Notes under the pieces: generated by a model
Databases searched by the model: none
The model's input: only the letters and a program-made list of their open reading frames with translations
What the model was told of the DNA's origin: nothing
Source of the DNA: Amyelois transitella
Taxonomy: Eukaryota; Arthropoda; Insecta; Lepidoptera; Pyralidae
Direction of reading: 5' to 3'
Assembly: GCF_032362555.1 (NCBI RefSeq)
Contig: NC_083531.1
Location: 2,976,001 to 3,040,000 of the forward strand
DNA length: 64,000 bases
Shown here: positions 31,706 through 42,572 of the stretch, in pieces
Position numbering within the stretch: the first letter of the stretch is position 1
How the letters are laid out: each line of letters begins with the position of its first letter
Position numbers and translations under genes: made by a program

Positions 31706-33642
31706 TCACATAGCCCTTCCTCGAATTAACTCGTTTTGATTAGTGTTGGTTGTAGAGGTGTTATGCTGTATACTTTGATCTTCACTACCATCAAGAGCCT
31801 CAGCTGGCATATCTGTTGGAGCAGGTAGTTTAGCATGTATTGCAATATTATGCAATACACAACATGCGTTAATAATTCTGCTAGCCACGTAAGGCTGATA
31901 GTGAAGAACACGGTGTCAAAGCATACACCTCCAACGAGCCTTCAGTAATCCAAAACATCGTTCTATGCGAGATCTGGCTTGCACATGACGTCTGGTATAT
32001 ATTTCTTCTTGGGACCCTTGTTCAGCATCTAGTATAAGCGTCATCAACCAAGGTCGCTGTGGATATCCAGAATCCCCTGAAATTACATACTCAATAAATA
32101 TTTTATCCTACTACTATTATAAAGGCGAAAGTTTGTATGGATGTTTGTTACTCTTTCACGCAAAAACTACTGAACCGATTACCATGAAATTTGGTATGTA
32201 GGTAGCTGAAGACCCAGAATAACACATAGGCTACTTTTTATCCCAGAATTCCCGCGGGATTGATAGGGTTTCCATGCGGACGAAGTCGCGGGCGGCCTCT
32301 AGTTCAAAATAAATTGAAGAACTATAATGTGTACTTGGGTGGCAAACAATGAATACTAATTTAATTTAGTTGATTTCCAATAGTTTATAGAAGTAGATGT
32401 ATTATTTAAATGAAATACTTTACATATGTTTATTCCATATAAGTTTTTTATCTATTATGGTTTGCAATGAAATATAAGAAAAAATGTCTTACATACCTAA
32501 TAACCAAACATGTTCACCACTTTCATGAAGCCCTCGCATGAAAGTCTCTACATGACTAGCGGACCATATGTGGGAGTCATGTGTAGCACCACCAAATTTT
32601 GAATTGACATTAACTATTTTTAAATCGAAATCGCATATCTGGGGAAAAAATATACAAAACAATTTGTTTTGGGGATATAACAATTGATAAAAAGTTATAT
32701 AATGCTCAATCTGTGTGATTTGTCCCTATATATTTATTTACATGTGATACCTTTGACAGGTATATTCAGGCCATTTGAATTGAATTAACACTTTATTGCA
32801 CAACATATAAAGAGTAGTATATTTAGGTGTTTTGATAATAAAAATTAAGTCTAGTTTCTTACCACTTGAACATTTAATTAATGATATCCTTTTCTATTAA
32901 AAAAATGAATATTCATCCTCCTCTGGTCTTACTATAGCTATATGGGTACAATTAATGCACCCAATAATTCCAGGCAAATTATGTCTTATATGGAATCTGG
33001 AAATGTTAACAATTTTATAACAAATACTGGCTGTAGGCCTAGGTGACAAATATTAAGAAAGGTTTTATATCTTTATAATTACACTTACTTCTCTTTGATT
33101 AAAGATCTCTCATGTGGTGTTTGTGGAAACACTATCCACCTGCTGACCATCCAATTGTGATTTAAAGAATTCACAACCTCCCTGACACAGCGACTTGTAG
33201 TCCGCTGTGTCAAATATTGTCCCACACCTACAATTGTCTGGTATGACCCTGTGGCTAAAAAGCTTAGAGTACACAGCACCTGAAAAACAGTAATGTCTCT
33301 GCATACTCGTGTGGTTTTCTTTATAGGATTAGACTATAGAAATTTCTATAAGTATTCTAAGTTTAGAGATAAGTATACTTATTTCCCTATGAGGTTAATC
33401 CTTATGAAAGTTCTTACCTTCACTTCCAGGGAAATTTCATTGGATCCTTTCAATCCAGTATATCTTTTTAGTTCGTCGCATAATCGTCGAAAAGTTTTTT
33501 TATCAAGCCTGAAATGTTGTATAAACAACAATTCCGGCATATCTTCAATCGTTTCCATATGTCTTCTTGATGAAAATCGCCTTTGACGCCTCACCCAGGT
33601 ATTCTCATTATGTGCAGCCCACAATAAACGTAAAGAATGCAT
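31706..33642 (-). pseudogene. H12 HARBI1-like transposase, broken (five exons)
   Basis: Exon 1 (33,642-33,418) MHSLRLLWAAHNENTWVRRQ. Exon 2 (33,279-33,089) VLCTLSFLATGSYQTIVGVG, SLNHNWM, WIVFPQTPHERSLIKE. Exon 3 (about 33,000-32,870) GIIGCINCTHIAIVRPEEDE with a frameshift and stop after EDEYSFF. Exon 4 (32,643-32,497) VNSKFGGATHDSHIWSAS. Exon 5 (32,078-31,706) DSGYPQRPWLMTLIL, RIERCFGLLKARWRCM, one stop, then ACCVLHNIAI. The first catalytic Asp of the usual GxIDCTH is Asn here (GCINCTH). The protein is inactive. Confidence 0.8.
32105..32305 (+). mobile_element. Non-autonomous Helitron-like lepidopteran repeat
   Basis: The block starts near TACTATTATAAAGGCGAAAG, contains AAAACTACTGAACCGATTAC and ends GCGGACGAAGTCGCGGGCGG followed by CCTCTAGTT, a hairpin and CTAG end. 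This sequence type is widespread in Lepidoptera. It lies in an intron of the H12 transposase. Confidence 0.75.
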
Positions 33643-33885
33643 TTTTATATAAATAAAACTGTATTAACGCAACGTAGCCCTTGTACACAAATCACAGCTG
33701 ACTGTAATTTTCGGCCATTTTGTAGCGATATCGACAGCCCCCAAGCTTTCGTTATTGTGGCGAACACATGTCGAATCGAACGATCGCTCCCGAAGAGAAA
33801 GCGAACGTCAAAAGTGCCGCTTGGCTACGCATTTGTATTGAAATAGGCGAATAAACAATTCGCTAATTGACGATTTCGTTTCGTT

Positions 33886-34600
33886 TTCGACATGAATGTA
33901 AACATTGTCTACCAATTTTGTTATCGATCTCGATCGATCACGTGATTTAGCGAAGGCTTATGTCATCCCATACATTTTTTTATTGCCGAACTTCGTCATC
34001 GTTTTCAAAATGTTACTTTGTCTAAGCCCCCTTATCTCCTATCTTTATGAATTCTACATAATTATTACAAAATTTAAAACAATAACTGCTATCTCATCTT
34101 AGTGACTATTTAATTTTAGATTTACTTAATAATAATTAAGAGCCACATTAGGTTAGACGGAATATGAATTAAAATTTTATTTATAAAAGTGTACCTACCT
34201 ACAACTTTAATTGATATAGTGTAACTATAAAACGAAAACGAAATGTTTTTGTGACGAAAACGAAATAATAAATGAAATCTTTTAATGAAAAATGGTCTTG
34301 TACTTACCGTGAAAGAAATGTTTATACCGTAAAACTACCACACTGTCACAACAATCCTATTTAAATAAACAATTCAAACTGAAAATGTATTAATTTTTCG
34401 TAAAACTTACTGAATACGGAGTCCTACTTGTCCGGACCCGCTGCAAAGAATAATAACGGAATAACCATCAGCGAGCGACTATGTTGTTGCTCTCTTACAC
34501 ACATTATCATGCGTCGCACTCATTCAATGCACAGCTAACTTCAATCTGCTCGACAGCTCGACGAGTCAGTCTGCTACTAGATCCCGCATGAACCGGGCGT
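33886..34600. other. No gene recognised
   Basis: AT-rich sequence with several AACGAAAACGAAAT-like units near 34,220-34,265 that resemble the H12 end. No open frame or repeat family is recognised. Confidence 0.3.
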
Positions 34601-34639
34601 GTCGCAACTTAGATAGGATATATTGCCAGCATATTTTTT

Positions 34640-35025
34640 TCAGAATGACATAGAAGATATTGCCACAGTTCCATAATTTGCTCAATTTTGAACTTTAAGA
34701 CCTGGTGTCTTCACAGGGAGCTGCGGAACATAAATTTACGTACAAATACGCAATAAAATAAAAATCGAAAAAATGAGTTAGGAGTTATTGCCAATTCGTC
34801 GTCGATATTATATAAAATGCCATTATCTACACACAATTGAGACACTTCTTTATTTATATGAGACTTATGGCCGTCTACCAGCAATAAAACCAGAAATTTT
34901 GTGTTGTTTTAATTTTGGGACCAGAGTATTTGCAATATAACTGTACATCCAATCAATCAAAAACATCCATCCCTTTTCTGACTTACCAACGCTCCATTTT
35001 TTTATTCTTTATTAATTTGTCTAAC
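34640..35025 (-). pseudogene. pogo/Tigger transposase relic, DDE_1 region
   Basis: The minus strand reads EKGWMFLIDWMYSYIANTLV and, after a frame change, LLLVDGHKSHINKEVSQLCV, the DGH(K)SH motif of the pogo/CENP-B DDE domain. It decays after LYNI. It is a fragment with at least one frameshift. Confidence 0.65.
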
Positions 35026-35182
35026 AATTTCAGATATTCATGGTATTACGGTACCAGATGCTGCAAAAGTTCCTAGTAGGGTTGAGCCACCAAAGAGTAT
35101 GCACTTTTTAAACTTTTATTTCTAGAAAAATCAACTTTGATCATAGACTTTGTACTTACTTATTATTTATTTTAAACGTTGG

Positions 35183-35552
35183 TTAATTAGGAACATTCCT
35201 TGAAATCTTATTCTTAAGTAATAACATTAATAAATACTTAAAAACGCTTAAACTTAGAACTCCTTCCGTACTCTTAGGGTAGTGCTTCGCAAAGAGTACG
35301 CGCTGAGTACCTTTCGAAGAAGCTAAAAGTACGCATGAACGCAGAATCACAATTATTACATTGGATCCAATCCTCTTGTGGCGGTTCAACGTAAGTTTCA
35401 AGACAAAGAAGGCATCTAATTACTTCTTGATTCAACAATTGCGGAGTATTTTTAGAAGCTTTATTTGTTTTGTTTCTCTTATCCATTGCTTTTTTGTTTT
35501 TATTTCTTTCTGCTGTCTGTTTTTCTTCTTCAAGTTGATTTTTGTACAGTGA
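35183..35552 (-). pseudogene. pogo/Tigger C-terminal tail relic
   Basis: A charged helix (YKNQLEEEKQTAERNKNKKA) is followed by a Cys-rich finger IRCLLCLETYVEPPQEDWIQ with CNNCDSAF, the zinc-finger-like tail seen at the end of many pogo/Tigger transposases. It abuts the 3' end of the LINE at about 35,555. Its order relative to the DDE relic is reversed, so it is a separate or rearranged copy. Confidence 0.6.
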
Positions 35553-35554
35553 GG

Positions 35555-36655
35555 TACCAGGTTAGAAACTGTGACCGACCACTGACAAACCCATGTTGAA
35601 AATCACCAAAAGAATTTTTTAGAGCCGAATACAATTGATTATGTACAATACGTTCGAACACTTTGGCAATTATACACAACTTCGAAATAGGCCTGTAATT
35701 AGTGACGTCAGTTTTAGCCCCCTTTTTATGTATAGGTATTATAAAGGCAGACTTCCACGCATCAGGAACAACACCCTCTCTCAGTGACTTTTGAAATGAT
35801 GGGCATGGCAATCGTCTCCGCTGTGGCTATAAGAAATGATGCTGGAATTTTATCCGGTCCGGCCGATTTAGGTGTATTCAGACATTGTAAATGCTTCTTA
35901 ACGTCATCTACATTAATTTCTATGTTTGAAATTTGTGTACAAGGAGATAGGTTAAGTTGCGCTAAATTAATATTATTGGATTGGGGTTGCACAGTGGAAT
36001 GAGTGAAGTTAGAGAGAAAGTAAGAAGAAAATGCATCACAGATTTCGATTCCTGAGCTAACTTTGGTATTGCTATATGTCATGTTATTAGGAATAGAATT
36101 AGACTTATTTTTAGTTCTTAAGTAGGTCCAAAAGTACTTAGGGTTCGTGCTAATCGATTGCTCAACTTTAGTCAGGTAGGCCTGGTGGCATTCCCTCTCT
36201 AAGTGTCTCACTCTGTCACGCAATAATCTAAAAGTCTCTAAGTCAGAACGATTACCATAGATGTCAAACTTTATGAAGTACTTATTCTTTTCCTTGATTA
36301 CTTTGATAAGTGACCTAGAGTACCATATAGGATAGGACTTATTAGTTGATTGAGCTGTAGGAATATAATTGTCTACGAGGGAGTTTATACAATCATAAAA
36401 ATAATTTACAGAATCTTCTACATTTCTTTTAGAAAATTCCAAGCTCCAGTAAATTTTTGAGATATCAGTGTTGATGGTGCTATAGTCACCCCCGTGAAAT
36501 AGTCGCTTGGTCATTGAGGCCGGTTTTAAATAAACAGTTGTAATGAACTCCGCCGAAATCAATAACGCACTATGGGTCGGGACATTCCAAAACTTTAACT
36601 AAGTCCAATTTTCTCACTGCAGGTAGAATCGAATTGAAGAATGCTACGTCCTTAT
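35555..36655 (-). mobile_element. Truncated LINE (Jockey/CR1-type reverse transcriptase ORF)
   Basis: The minus strand carries the linker before RT and the first RT blocks: WYSRSLIKVIKEKNKYF, YFWTYLRTKNKSNSIPNN, LNTPKSAGPDKIPASFLI and, in another frame near 35,800, VPDAWKSAFIIPIHKKG, VTNYRPISKLCIIAKVFERI, FQHGFVSGRS. It lacks the endonuclease, the catalytic YxDD block and the 3' part. At least two frame changes are present. Its 5' end cuts into the MADF relic of H13. Confidence 0.75.
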
Positions 36656-36659
36656 TAAA

Positions 36660-36965
36660 ACAAAGATTATTTGTAGAATTCCACAATTCTTGTGTGTGTC
36701 TCTTTTTCTCTTTTTTTTGTGGGCTCGGCAAGTCGTTTTCTGATCCTTGGGTGTCAATGGGTCGTCATTTTACTGTGAAGTTCATGCATTATCAGCGGGT
36801 ATGGATTCGTGAACATCGCTTAAATCGGTCACAGGGTTTAAAAATGACATACAGTCAGCAAAAACATATTTTTTTTATTACTAGCTCCAGAACCCGATTT
36901 TTTAAATTTTATCGCCGTTTGTTAACGCACATGTTGATCTCTTGCGCTTTTCCACCTCTGAAGTA
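36660..36965 (-). pseudogene. H13 MADF-like exon 2 relic
   Basis: After an acceptor (ttcag) the minus strand reads RWKSARDQHVR, then the SGSGASNKKNMFLL box and DCMSFLNPVTDLSDVHESIP in another frame, then a basic stretch (HKKKRKRDTHK). It has several stops and is cut by the LINE. Confidence 0.55.
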
Positions 36966-37003
36966 AACTTTTCACTGAAACAATAAAATTTATTATATTA
37001 CAG

Positions 37004-37882
37004 GTACCTTGCATCCGGAAACTCATTCACTGATCTACATTACTCTTATCGTATTGGGATTTCAACAATCAGTGGAATAGTGAAAAAAAATTGCCAAGCT
37101 ATTTGGGTTACTTTAAAAGACGAAGTTTTAAAGTTCCCGAATGAACAAAGTTAATGGATAGAAATCGCTACAGGATTTGAGAAGAATACAATTTCCCACA
37201 ATCCGTTGGAGCCCTGGATGGCAAACACATACGCATGATAATGCCACAACACACGGCATCATTAAATTTTAATTACAAGGATTATTTTTCAATTGTTTTA
37301 CTGGCAATGTGTGATGCAAACTATAACTTTAAATATATCAATGTGGGAGCACCTGGTAAAAATTCTGACGTACTGAGGTATATTTAGAGAATCGTCACTA
37401 ATGAAAAAACTTGAAAAAGGCACTATTAATTTACCTTCACCTAAAGCGCTCCCTGGTATGAGTACTCCGGTAACATATGTGATACTCGGTGATGAAGCAT
37501 TAGGAATATGCATTTATTGCATATGCAAGAAAAAATCTTAATTATAAGAAGAAAATCTTCAACTATCGTCATTGTCGTGCTAGACGGATGATTGAATTCA
37601 CTTTTGGGATATTGAGTAATAAATTTCGAAATTTCCATAGACCACTAAATGTTAATACGGATCTCGCAATCGATATCGTAAAATGTTGCTATGCATTACA
37701 CAATTTCATTCGAGTACGAGATGGCTACCAACATAAAGATGCTTTGGTAAATCCATGGGTTTGCCGACTCAAATAATTCAATAATGAGCAACCATATTGG
37801 AAATGATATTCGTGATCACTACGCAAATTATTTTATTTCAGAAGCAGGACAACTTGAATGGCAAGACTATCGTATTGCATAA
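37004..37882 (+). pseudogene. H13 transposase exon 2, degenerate
   Basis: It opens RYLASGNSFTDLHYSYRIGI after ttacag. GALDGKHIRMI is present, VILGDEA follows, then RRMIEFTFGILSNKFRNFHR and QLEWQDYRIA. Several frame changes and small deletions separate these blocks, and the third catalytic motif has RMIEFTFG. Not functional. Confidence 0.8.
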
Positions 37883-37912
37883 ATAAATATAACTATGATT
37901 GATACTTACCTT

Positions 37913-38087
37913 ACATGTTTTTTCTTTTTGTTCGTTTGTCATCCACGCCTACAAATTATGTATTCATTATTTCCACCCAACAACTCTATCTTACATCCCT
38001 GTCTTTATACAACGGGTTTCGTAAGTCCCAAATGGCAGGTCTTTTTTTAACTTCTCGTATGAGTTGCTCAGTATCAATTGCCGCCAT
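37913..38087 (-). pseudogene. H13 MADF-like exon 1
   Basis: The minus strand starts MAAIDTEQLIREVKKRPAIW, continues DLRNPLYKDRDVR and then loses the frame before VDDKRTKRKNM and a gtaag donor. It matches MADF exon 1 of the sister elements in position and sequence. Confidence 0.65.
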
Positions 38088-38228
38088 GATTGTACATAAG
38101 ACGCACACATTGGCTTTGTCGATGTGAACCTATGCATATACCATACAAATGTCACAAGTTTGTGGAAGGTCGCAAATGAAATGCGTCTTGTCATGCTGCA
38201 AACGCAGCCGGTGTGTGAAGCCTTTACT

Positions 38229-38270
38229 CCTGAGATGATATTGCAACACATTTTGCAATATCATCTCAGG
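38229..38270. repeat. Perfect 18-bp hairpin
   Basis: CCTGAGATGATATTGCAA is repeated inverted after the six-base loop CACATT. It lies just outside the right end of H13. Function unknown. Confidence 0.8.
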
Positions 38271-38274
38271 CAAA

Positions 38275-38777
38275 GCACATTTGCTCTAGCTTCTATACAC
38301 CTTTGCAGCTTTATAGAAGCTCCATCTCTCTCTTACTGTGCAAGTTCTTAAACAAATCTCGGTATGCTGATGTTGTCAGGGTTCTCGTCTTCCACTATTA
38401 ACTTCGTAACGCCCAAGCTATTTTCTGGTAAGACGTGCTAACGCCCAATGTTCAATACAATGTACAATACATTCTAACACGGTTACCGCCCACGCACACT
38501 TGTCTATTTTTTTTGTGTAAAACTCAACCAGGATTTTTTTTATTATTTTTCTGGGTACTGGGTAAAATGGAATATAGTGCTCCTAATTTTAAGTGTTTAT
38601 ATCATGTTTATTTTAATGTACATTGGGCGTTTATCTGATCTGACTTCAATAAAAATATTTTTTAATTCAAACTTATGTTTTATTGTTTTAATCAGCCTCA
38701 CTGTTACAAACCAGCCTTATTTTTAATTAGAAAACAAAAGTAACTTAAATAACAAACTTATGTGTAAAATAAATCAA
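38275..38777. other. No gene recognised
   Basis: About 500 bp of AT-rich sequence between the hairpin and the piggyBac relic. It includes the repeat TAACGCCCAA at 38,409 and 38,440, but no gene is seen. Confidence 0.3.
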
Positions 38778-39545
38778 GTTTAACTAGCATTGTACCTGTC
38801 AAAATATATCACATGGCCCTGAACCAGATTCTTCGACAGCGTAAGGACAGCCTTCTCTCCTAATCCAAAATTGGTATTTTCATATTCGGGATATGTAGTT
38901 TGTCCTTGGTATATGTGAAAATCACAAACAGTAACATCAGGGTTTGCCAAAACAAAAGCCTTTAGGCCAACTGGATTTGGCTTAGCCGGACAATACTGCT
39001 TGATAGCACATGACCCAGTAAAGGGTATAATCATTTCATCTAAGGAAATATACTGTTCTTTCTCCTGCTTTAGGCAAGTAGTTTGTATCTGATCAATTAA
39101 GGGGCGCATCTTCCATAGTTTGTCTGTAGCTCTGATTTCCGGTACAACTTCAGGATCAAAAACAACTTTTAAAAGAGTTTCTCAGCATTAAAAATCGGTT
39201 TCTGGACATATTGTCTGCAATGATTGCTACCCTCCATTTTTTTTCTCAATACATCCTTATCTGTGGGTAGTTGATGGCTGCCATCAAAAATGTAATACCC
39301 AAGTAAACATATAGTTCTTCAGAAGATAAATACAAACTACGTCCCGTCTTTTCAATAGCAGTTTGGTTTGATTTTGTCACAATGAGATCAATTAATTCCT
39401 TGTTTAGGTGTTGCATCAAGTAATCGGGTTTTGATAACCCCCCCTGTCGATCTCTAAATATGCTAGTTGTATCAATTCAGGTAAAATATGTAGATTCCAG
39501 GTCATTAATAGTCCAATTACCAGGATCAGTCTTAGGACTGGCAAT
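38778..39545 (-). pseudogene. piggyBac transposase relic (DDE_Tnp_1_7)
   Basis: The minus strand reads GNWTINDLESTYFT, then RQGGLSKPDYLMQHLNKELI, ELYVYLGITFLMAAINYPQI, MSRNRFLMLRNSF and, in an open part (38,780-39,109), ISLDEMIIPFTGSCAIKQYC and VIYFDRYNAS. The Asp residues of SLDEMI and YFDRYN are two of the piggyBac catalytic acids. Stops occur upstream, and the C-terminus is missing. Confidence 0.8.
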
Positions 39546-39621
39546 CTTAGTTTAAGGAAGACAGGCGTACCTATTTAAAAATCAACTATTTATAACATTG
39601 ATTGGTTTACACATATATATA

Positions 39622-39840
39622 TGTTGCAGTCAAAACTCTTAACCAGTCAAAAGTACTATTGACTAACAAATTCAGTCAAAAGTACTTTTGACTGAACAGG
39701 TTGGTCAATAGTACTTTTGACTGAAAATTATTGGTTATTAGTACTTTTGACTGCAAATTTACGGGTAAAAGTACTTTTGACTGACGCTCTTCGTCAAAAG
39801 TAGTTTTAACTGGAATAAAGCATCAGTCAAAAGCATTAAT
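39622..39840. repeat. Left terminal repeat array of the Ginger element
   Basis: About seven copies of the near-palindrome AGTCAAAAGTACTTTTGACT or half-units, spaced roughly 25-35 bp, each with a few changes. The array is matched in inverted orientation at 42,236-42,454. Confidence 0.85.
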
Positions 39841-40182
39841 TCGTTAGATGTGAATGAAAAAGATATTTATTAAATGTAAAATCGTTTATTACGAAAAAAT
39901 TGACATTGCAAACAATACAAAGAAAAGATACACTTAAAAATTCAAACTAAAGTAGGTAATCAAAAATTATACAAGTTAAAAAACACATTAATTTACAGTT
40001 TATCGCTTTTCTTAAATAATTTTTAACTATAATTGAAATTTAAAAATCAAAACATAATTCGTGATTGTATAATGAAACCTTGTAAATTATATATGTTTTA
40101 CTTATTGCAAATTATTTGTGCATCGTAAGCAACATACGTGTTTTTTTTAAACTTTACTAGGCTATCAGTCTACAGCGACGAA

Positions 40183-42146
40183 TTATTTATTCATGCAACT
40201 CAGACTATTATGGCACTTTGAATTACACAGCAATCCTTTCTTCTTGCATAAACATTTGTTGTTTTTACAGCCCGTAGAACATACACATCGAGCATAACCT
40301 TGTCCTGTTCCGATAGCAGCGTTCTTTGCAGCTGTTCGTAATGTAACTGTTTTGTTGGGCACCTCATCCGGGCGGATAAATTTTTCTTTGCAGCCATCAA
40401 ATTCGGATCTGGAAAATAAAATGATAAAAACAGGTTACTGTAGGTTTTAATTTAACTAACAAATACACACACGCTCACACGCATACACGCACACACACAC
40501 AATTTTTTACTAACAAATACACACACGCTCACACGCACACACATGCTCACATGCATACACACGCACCCACATGCACACACACACGCACACACATGCGCAC
40601 ACACACACGCACACACACAAATTTTAACTAACAAATACACACACGCTCACATACGCACACACACAAACAAATTCATTTATATTAACAAATTCACTTAGTA
40701 GACTCACATTAAATTTTAATAAGTAGGTACGTACCTGCAGTACAATTTCTCTAAAATCCCACTCTTTGTCCCAATTCTGTATAACTGCTCACAAGTAACT
40801 TCTAATACAACTCCAATTAAATTACGAAGGTCTGCCTTTCCTTTGTCTACGTCTGGGATTGGTATGGTCACATTGTCTCCGACGTTGAGTGGTGGATGAG
40901 ATTGATCGCTTGCTGTTTTCATTCTCTTTGCTTGTTTTACTAAATTCAAATGCGCTTTTTCTCTTGCTTCCAATATCATTGATTCGTTACTGTTGTGTTC
41001 AAATATTTCTTCTTATTCTTTGTTTTCTTCTTGTTCCTTATTTTCTTCTTGTTCTTTACCTGTCTTTTTTGTTTCAATTTTTTCTTGTTTATCTAGGTTC
41101 TCTTCATTATCATCGAAGTTTTGATCCATTTCTGTGATTGCAACTTGTAAGTCTTCTTCATTGTGCAATCCACTTATAATTTCCATAGGTAGATTAGATG
41201 TTGTAAGCCCCACTTTAGGTTCCATTCCAAACATTGCTTTATACGGAGACTGCTTTATCCCTGAGTGAAATGCTCTGTTCTTCATAAATTGAACAAATTT
41301 TAGTCCATTCGACCAGTTAGTGGTTTTATTGTCTTCCATCCAAGATGCGAGCATTTTTTCGACATCTTGATTAGCCCTTTCCACGGAACCTTGACTTTGG
41401 CTATGACGTGGTTTCCCAGTTACTAGTTTTAGCTCCGGCCAATATGATGTTAATTCTTTTATAACTGAGTTAACAAACTCTCTGCCATTATCTGAGTGCA
41501 AAATACATGGTGCTCCAAAGGTCAAAAAAATATCCATTAATTGATATGCAACTTCAGTAGCCCTTTTTGATGTCAGTGGTCGCAAAATTACAAATTTAGT
41601 TAAATGATCCTGATAAACCATAATAAATTTATGCCCGCGATCTTCTTGCGACTGCATGTCAATAAGGTCGACTTGGCAGCGGCTGTTCATTTCAGAGTGC
41701 AGGATCGGTTTCGAAACCAAACCCCTCCTTTTCTTGCTTTTCTTCCTTTGGCATACTTCGCACATTGACAAATATATATTAATCATTTCTTTTGTTACAT
41801 TAGCGTACTTTTTTGCCGTTTCGTTCTTAAGTCTATCGCGACCACCATGCCCTATAGAAATATGAGTAGCATCAATAATGTCGTAGATTTCCTCAGCCGG
41901 CAAAAAATATTTGACAGGTTCTGTGTTCGTAACTAATTTTTTTATACCACAAACTTCAATGATGTTGAAGCGTTTTAGTCTACTGTACTGTAATGGTGTT
42001 TTCTTTTCATCAAATTTCGCGTCTTCCACATCCATTGCAAACTTTTCAAATTTTTCTTTTGTCATAACATTAAAATGACTATCTTTCATATCTTCTAACG
42101 CTAAAAGTCTTTGCAAAAAGCGTTCTTTCTTTTCATACTCACTCAT
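40183..42146 (-). CDS. Ginger integrase-like transposase (exons 40735-42146, 40183-40408)
   Basis: The protein starts MSEYEKKERFLQRLLALEDM. It has an HHCC-like integrase zinc region (HISIGHGGRDRL ... CEVCQRKKS) and the DDE core (QVDLIDMQ, LHSDNGREFV, SQGSVERANQDVEKML), then NVGDNVTIPIPDVDKG. Exon 2 adds a Cys-rich tail (CVCSTGCKNNKCLCKKKGLL, CNSKCHNSLSC). One in-frame stop lies in a low-complexity EEN/KEQ stretch near 41,012; otherwise the two exons join in phase (CTGCAG|gtacgt to ttccag|ATCC). It lacks any capsid or RT. Confidence 0.85.
40449..40680. repeat. CA-rich minisatellite in the Ginger intron
   Basis: Three to four units starting AACTAACAAATACACACACG, filled with variable ACAC/CGCAC stretches. 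It lies wholly in the intron. Confidence 0.8.
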
Positions 42147-42235
42147 TTTGATTCTAATATCAGCACGTTATCCACAAATGATGAGTAATATAAAAGTTTA
42201 TTTACGAGCGTTTGTCGTTATTTTTATCGACCACC

Positions 42236-42454
42236 TTAACTTTTTAAGAGTTTTGACTGATACAACCAGTCAAAACTACTTTTGACGGAATCACTTAGTC
42301 AAAAGTACTTTCAACCAGCTCTATTGGGCAAAAGTAGTTTTAACTGTTATTTTAGTTAAAAGTATTGTTGACTAAAGCATACGGTCAAAAGTACTTTTGA
42401 CTGATTTTGCTAGTCAATAGTACTTTTGACTGGTTAAGAGTTTTGACTGCAACA
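42236..42454. repeat. Right terminal repeat array of the Ginger element
   Basis: Inverted partner of the left array. The outermost 43 bases match the left end without difference, ending in ACTGCAACA at 42,454. Confidence 0.85.
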
Positions 42455-42572
42455 TATACATATACATACGCATATATACACATTTGTACAATATTTACAT
42501 TTTTATCTTTTTTTTATGTACGTTTTTGGATTTTTTTTGTAACCTAGGTAACTATTTCACATCTTATTGCAA

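Larger units (their letters stand above)
29930..33885 (-). mobile_element. H12: HARBI1-like PIF/Harbinger element, inactive
   Basis: A minus-strand transposase of five exons and a plus-strand Myb/SANT gene of four exons converge on a palindrome near 31,683. This is a different lineage from H1-H11. The ends are tentative: AACGAAACGA occurs at 29,930-29,939 and inverted at 33,876-33,885, and a GATCGTTCGAT motif about 90 bp inside each end is also inverted. The genes carry several breaks. Confidence 0.55.
36660..38223 (+). mobile_element. H13: decayed PIF/Harbinger, left part lost
   Basis: The right end, read inward, is AGGCTTCACACACCGGCTGC, with TTA outside (38,224-38,226). A degenerate transposase exon 2 and both MADF exons remain. 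The left part, with exon 1, is missing; the LINE stands in its place. Confidence 0.7.
39622..42454 (-). mobile_element. Ginger-type DNA transposon with integrase-like transposase
   Basis: The element starts TGTTGCAGTCAAAACTCTTA and ends with its complement; a TATA target copy lies at 39,618-39,621 and 42,455-42,458. The terminal inverted repeats are about 220 bp and are built from near-palindromic units AGTCAAAAGTACTTTTGACT. One gene of two exons encodes an integrase-like protein. A short TGT...ACA end, a 4-bp target copy and a retroviral-type integrase core together fit the Ginger group. Confidence 0.85.

Noticed and set aside
35030-35100. Host exon (IHGITVPDAAKVPSRVEPPK) after a good acceptor
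   Set aside because: No second exon or donor in phase was found, and it lies between pogo relics. Not enough support.
38229-38270. miRNA precursor
   Set aside because: The stem is only 18 bp and no extended pairing is seen on either side.
39622-39840. CRISPR-like array
   Set aside because: The units are near-palindromes with variable spacing and changes, and they form the terminal repeat of a eukaryotic DNA transposon.
40449-40680. Cys-rich repetitive protein on the minus strand
   Set aside because: It is a reading of a CA-rich minisatellite in an intron.
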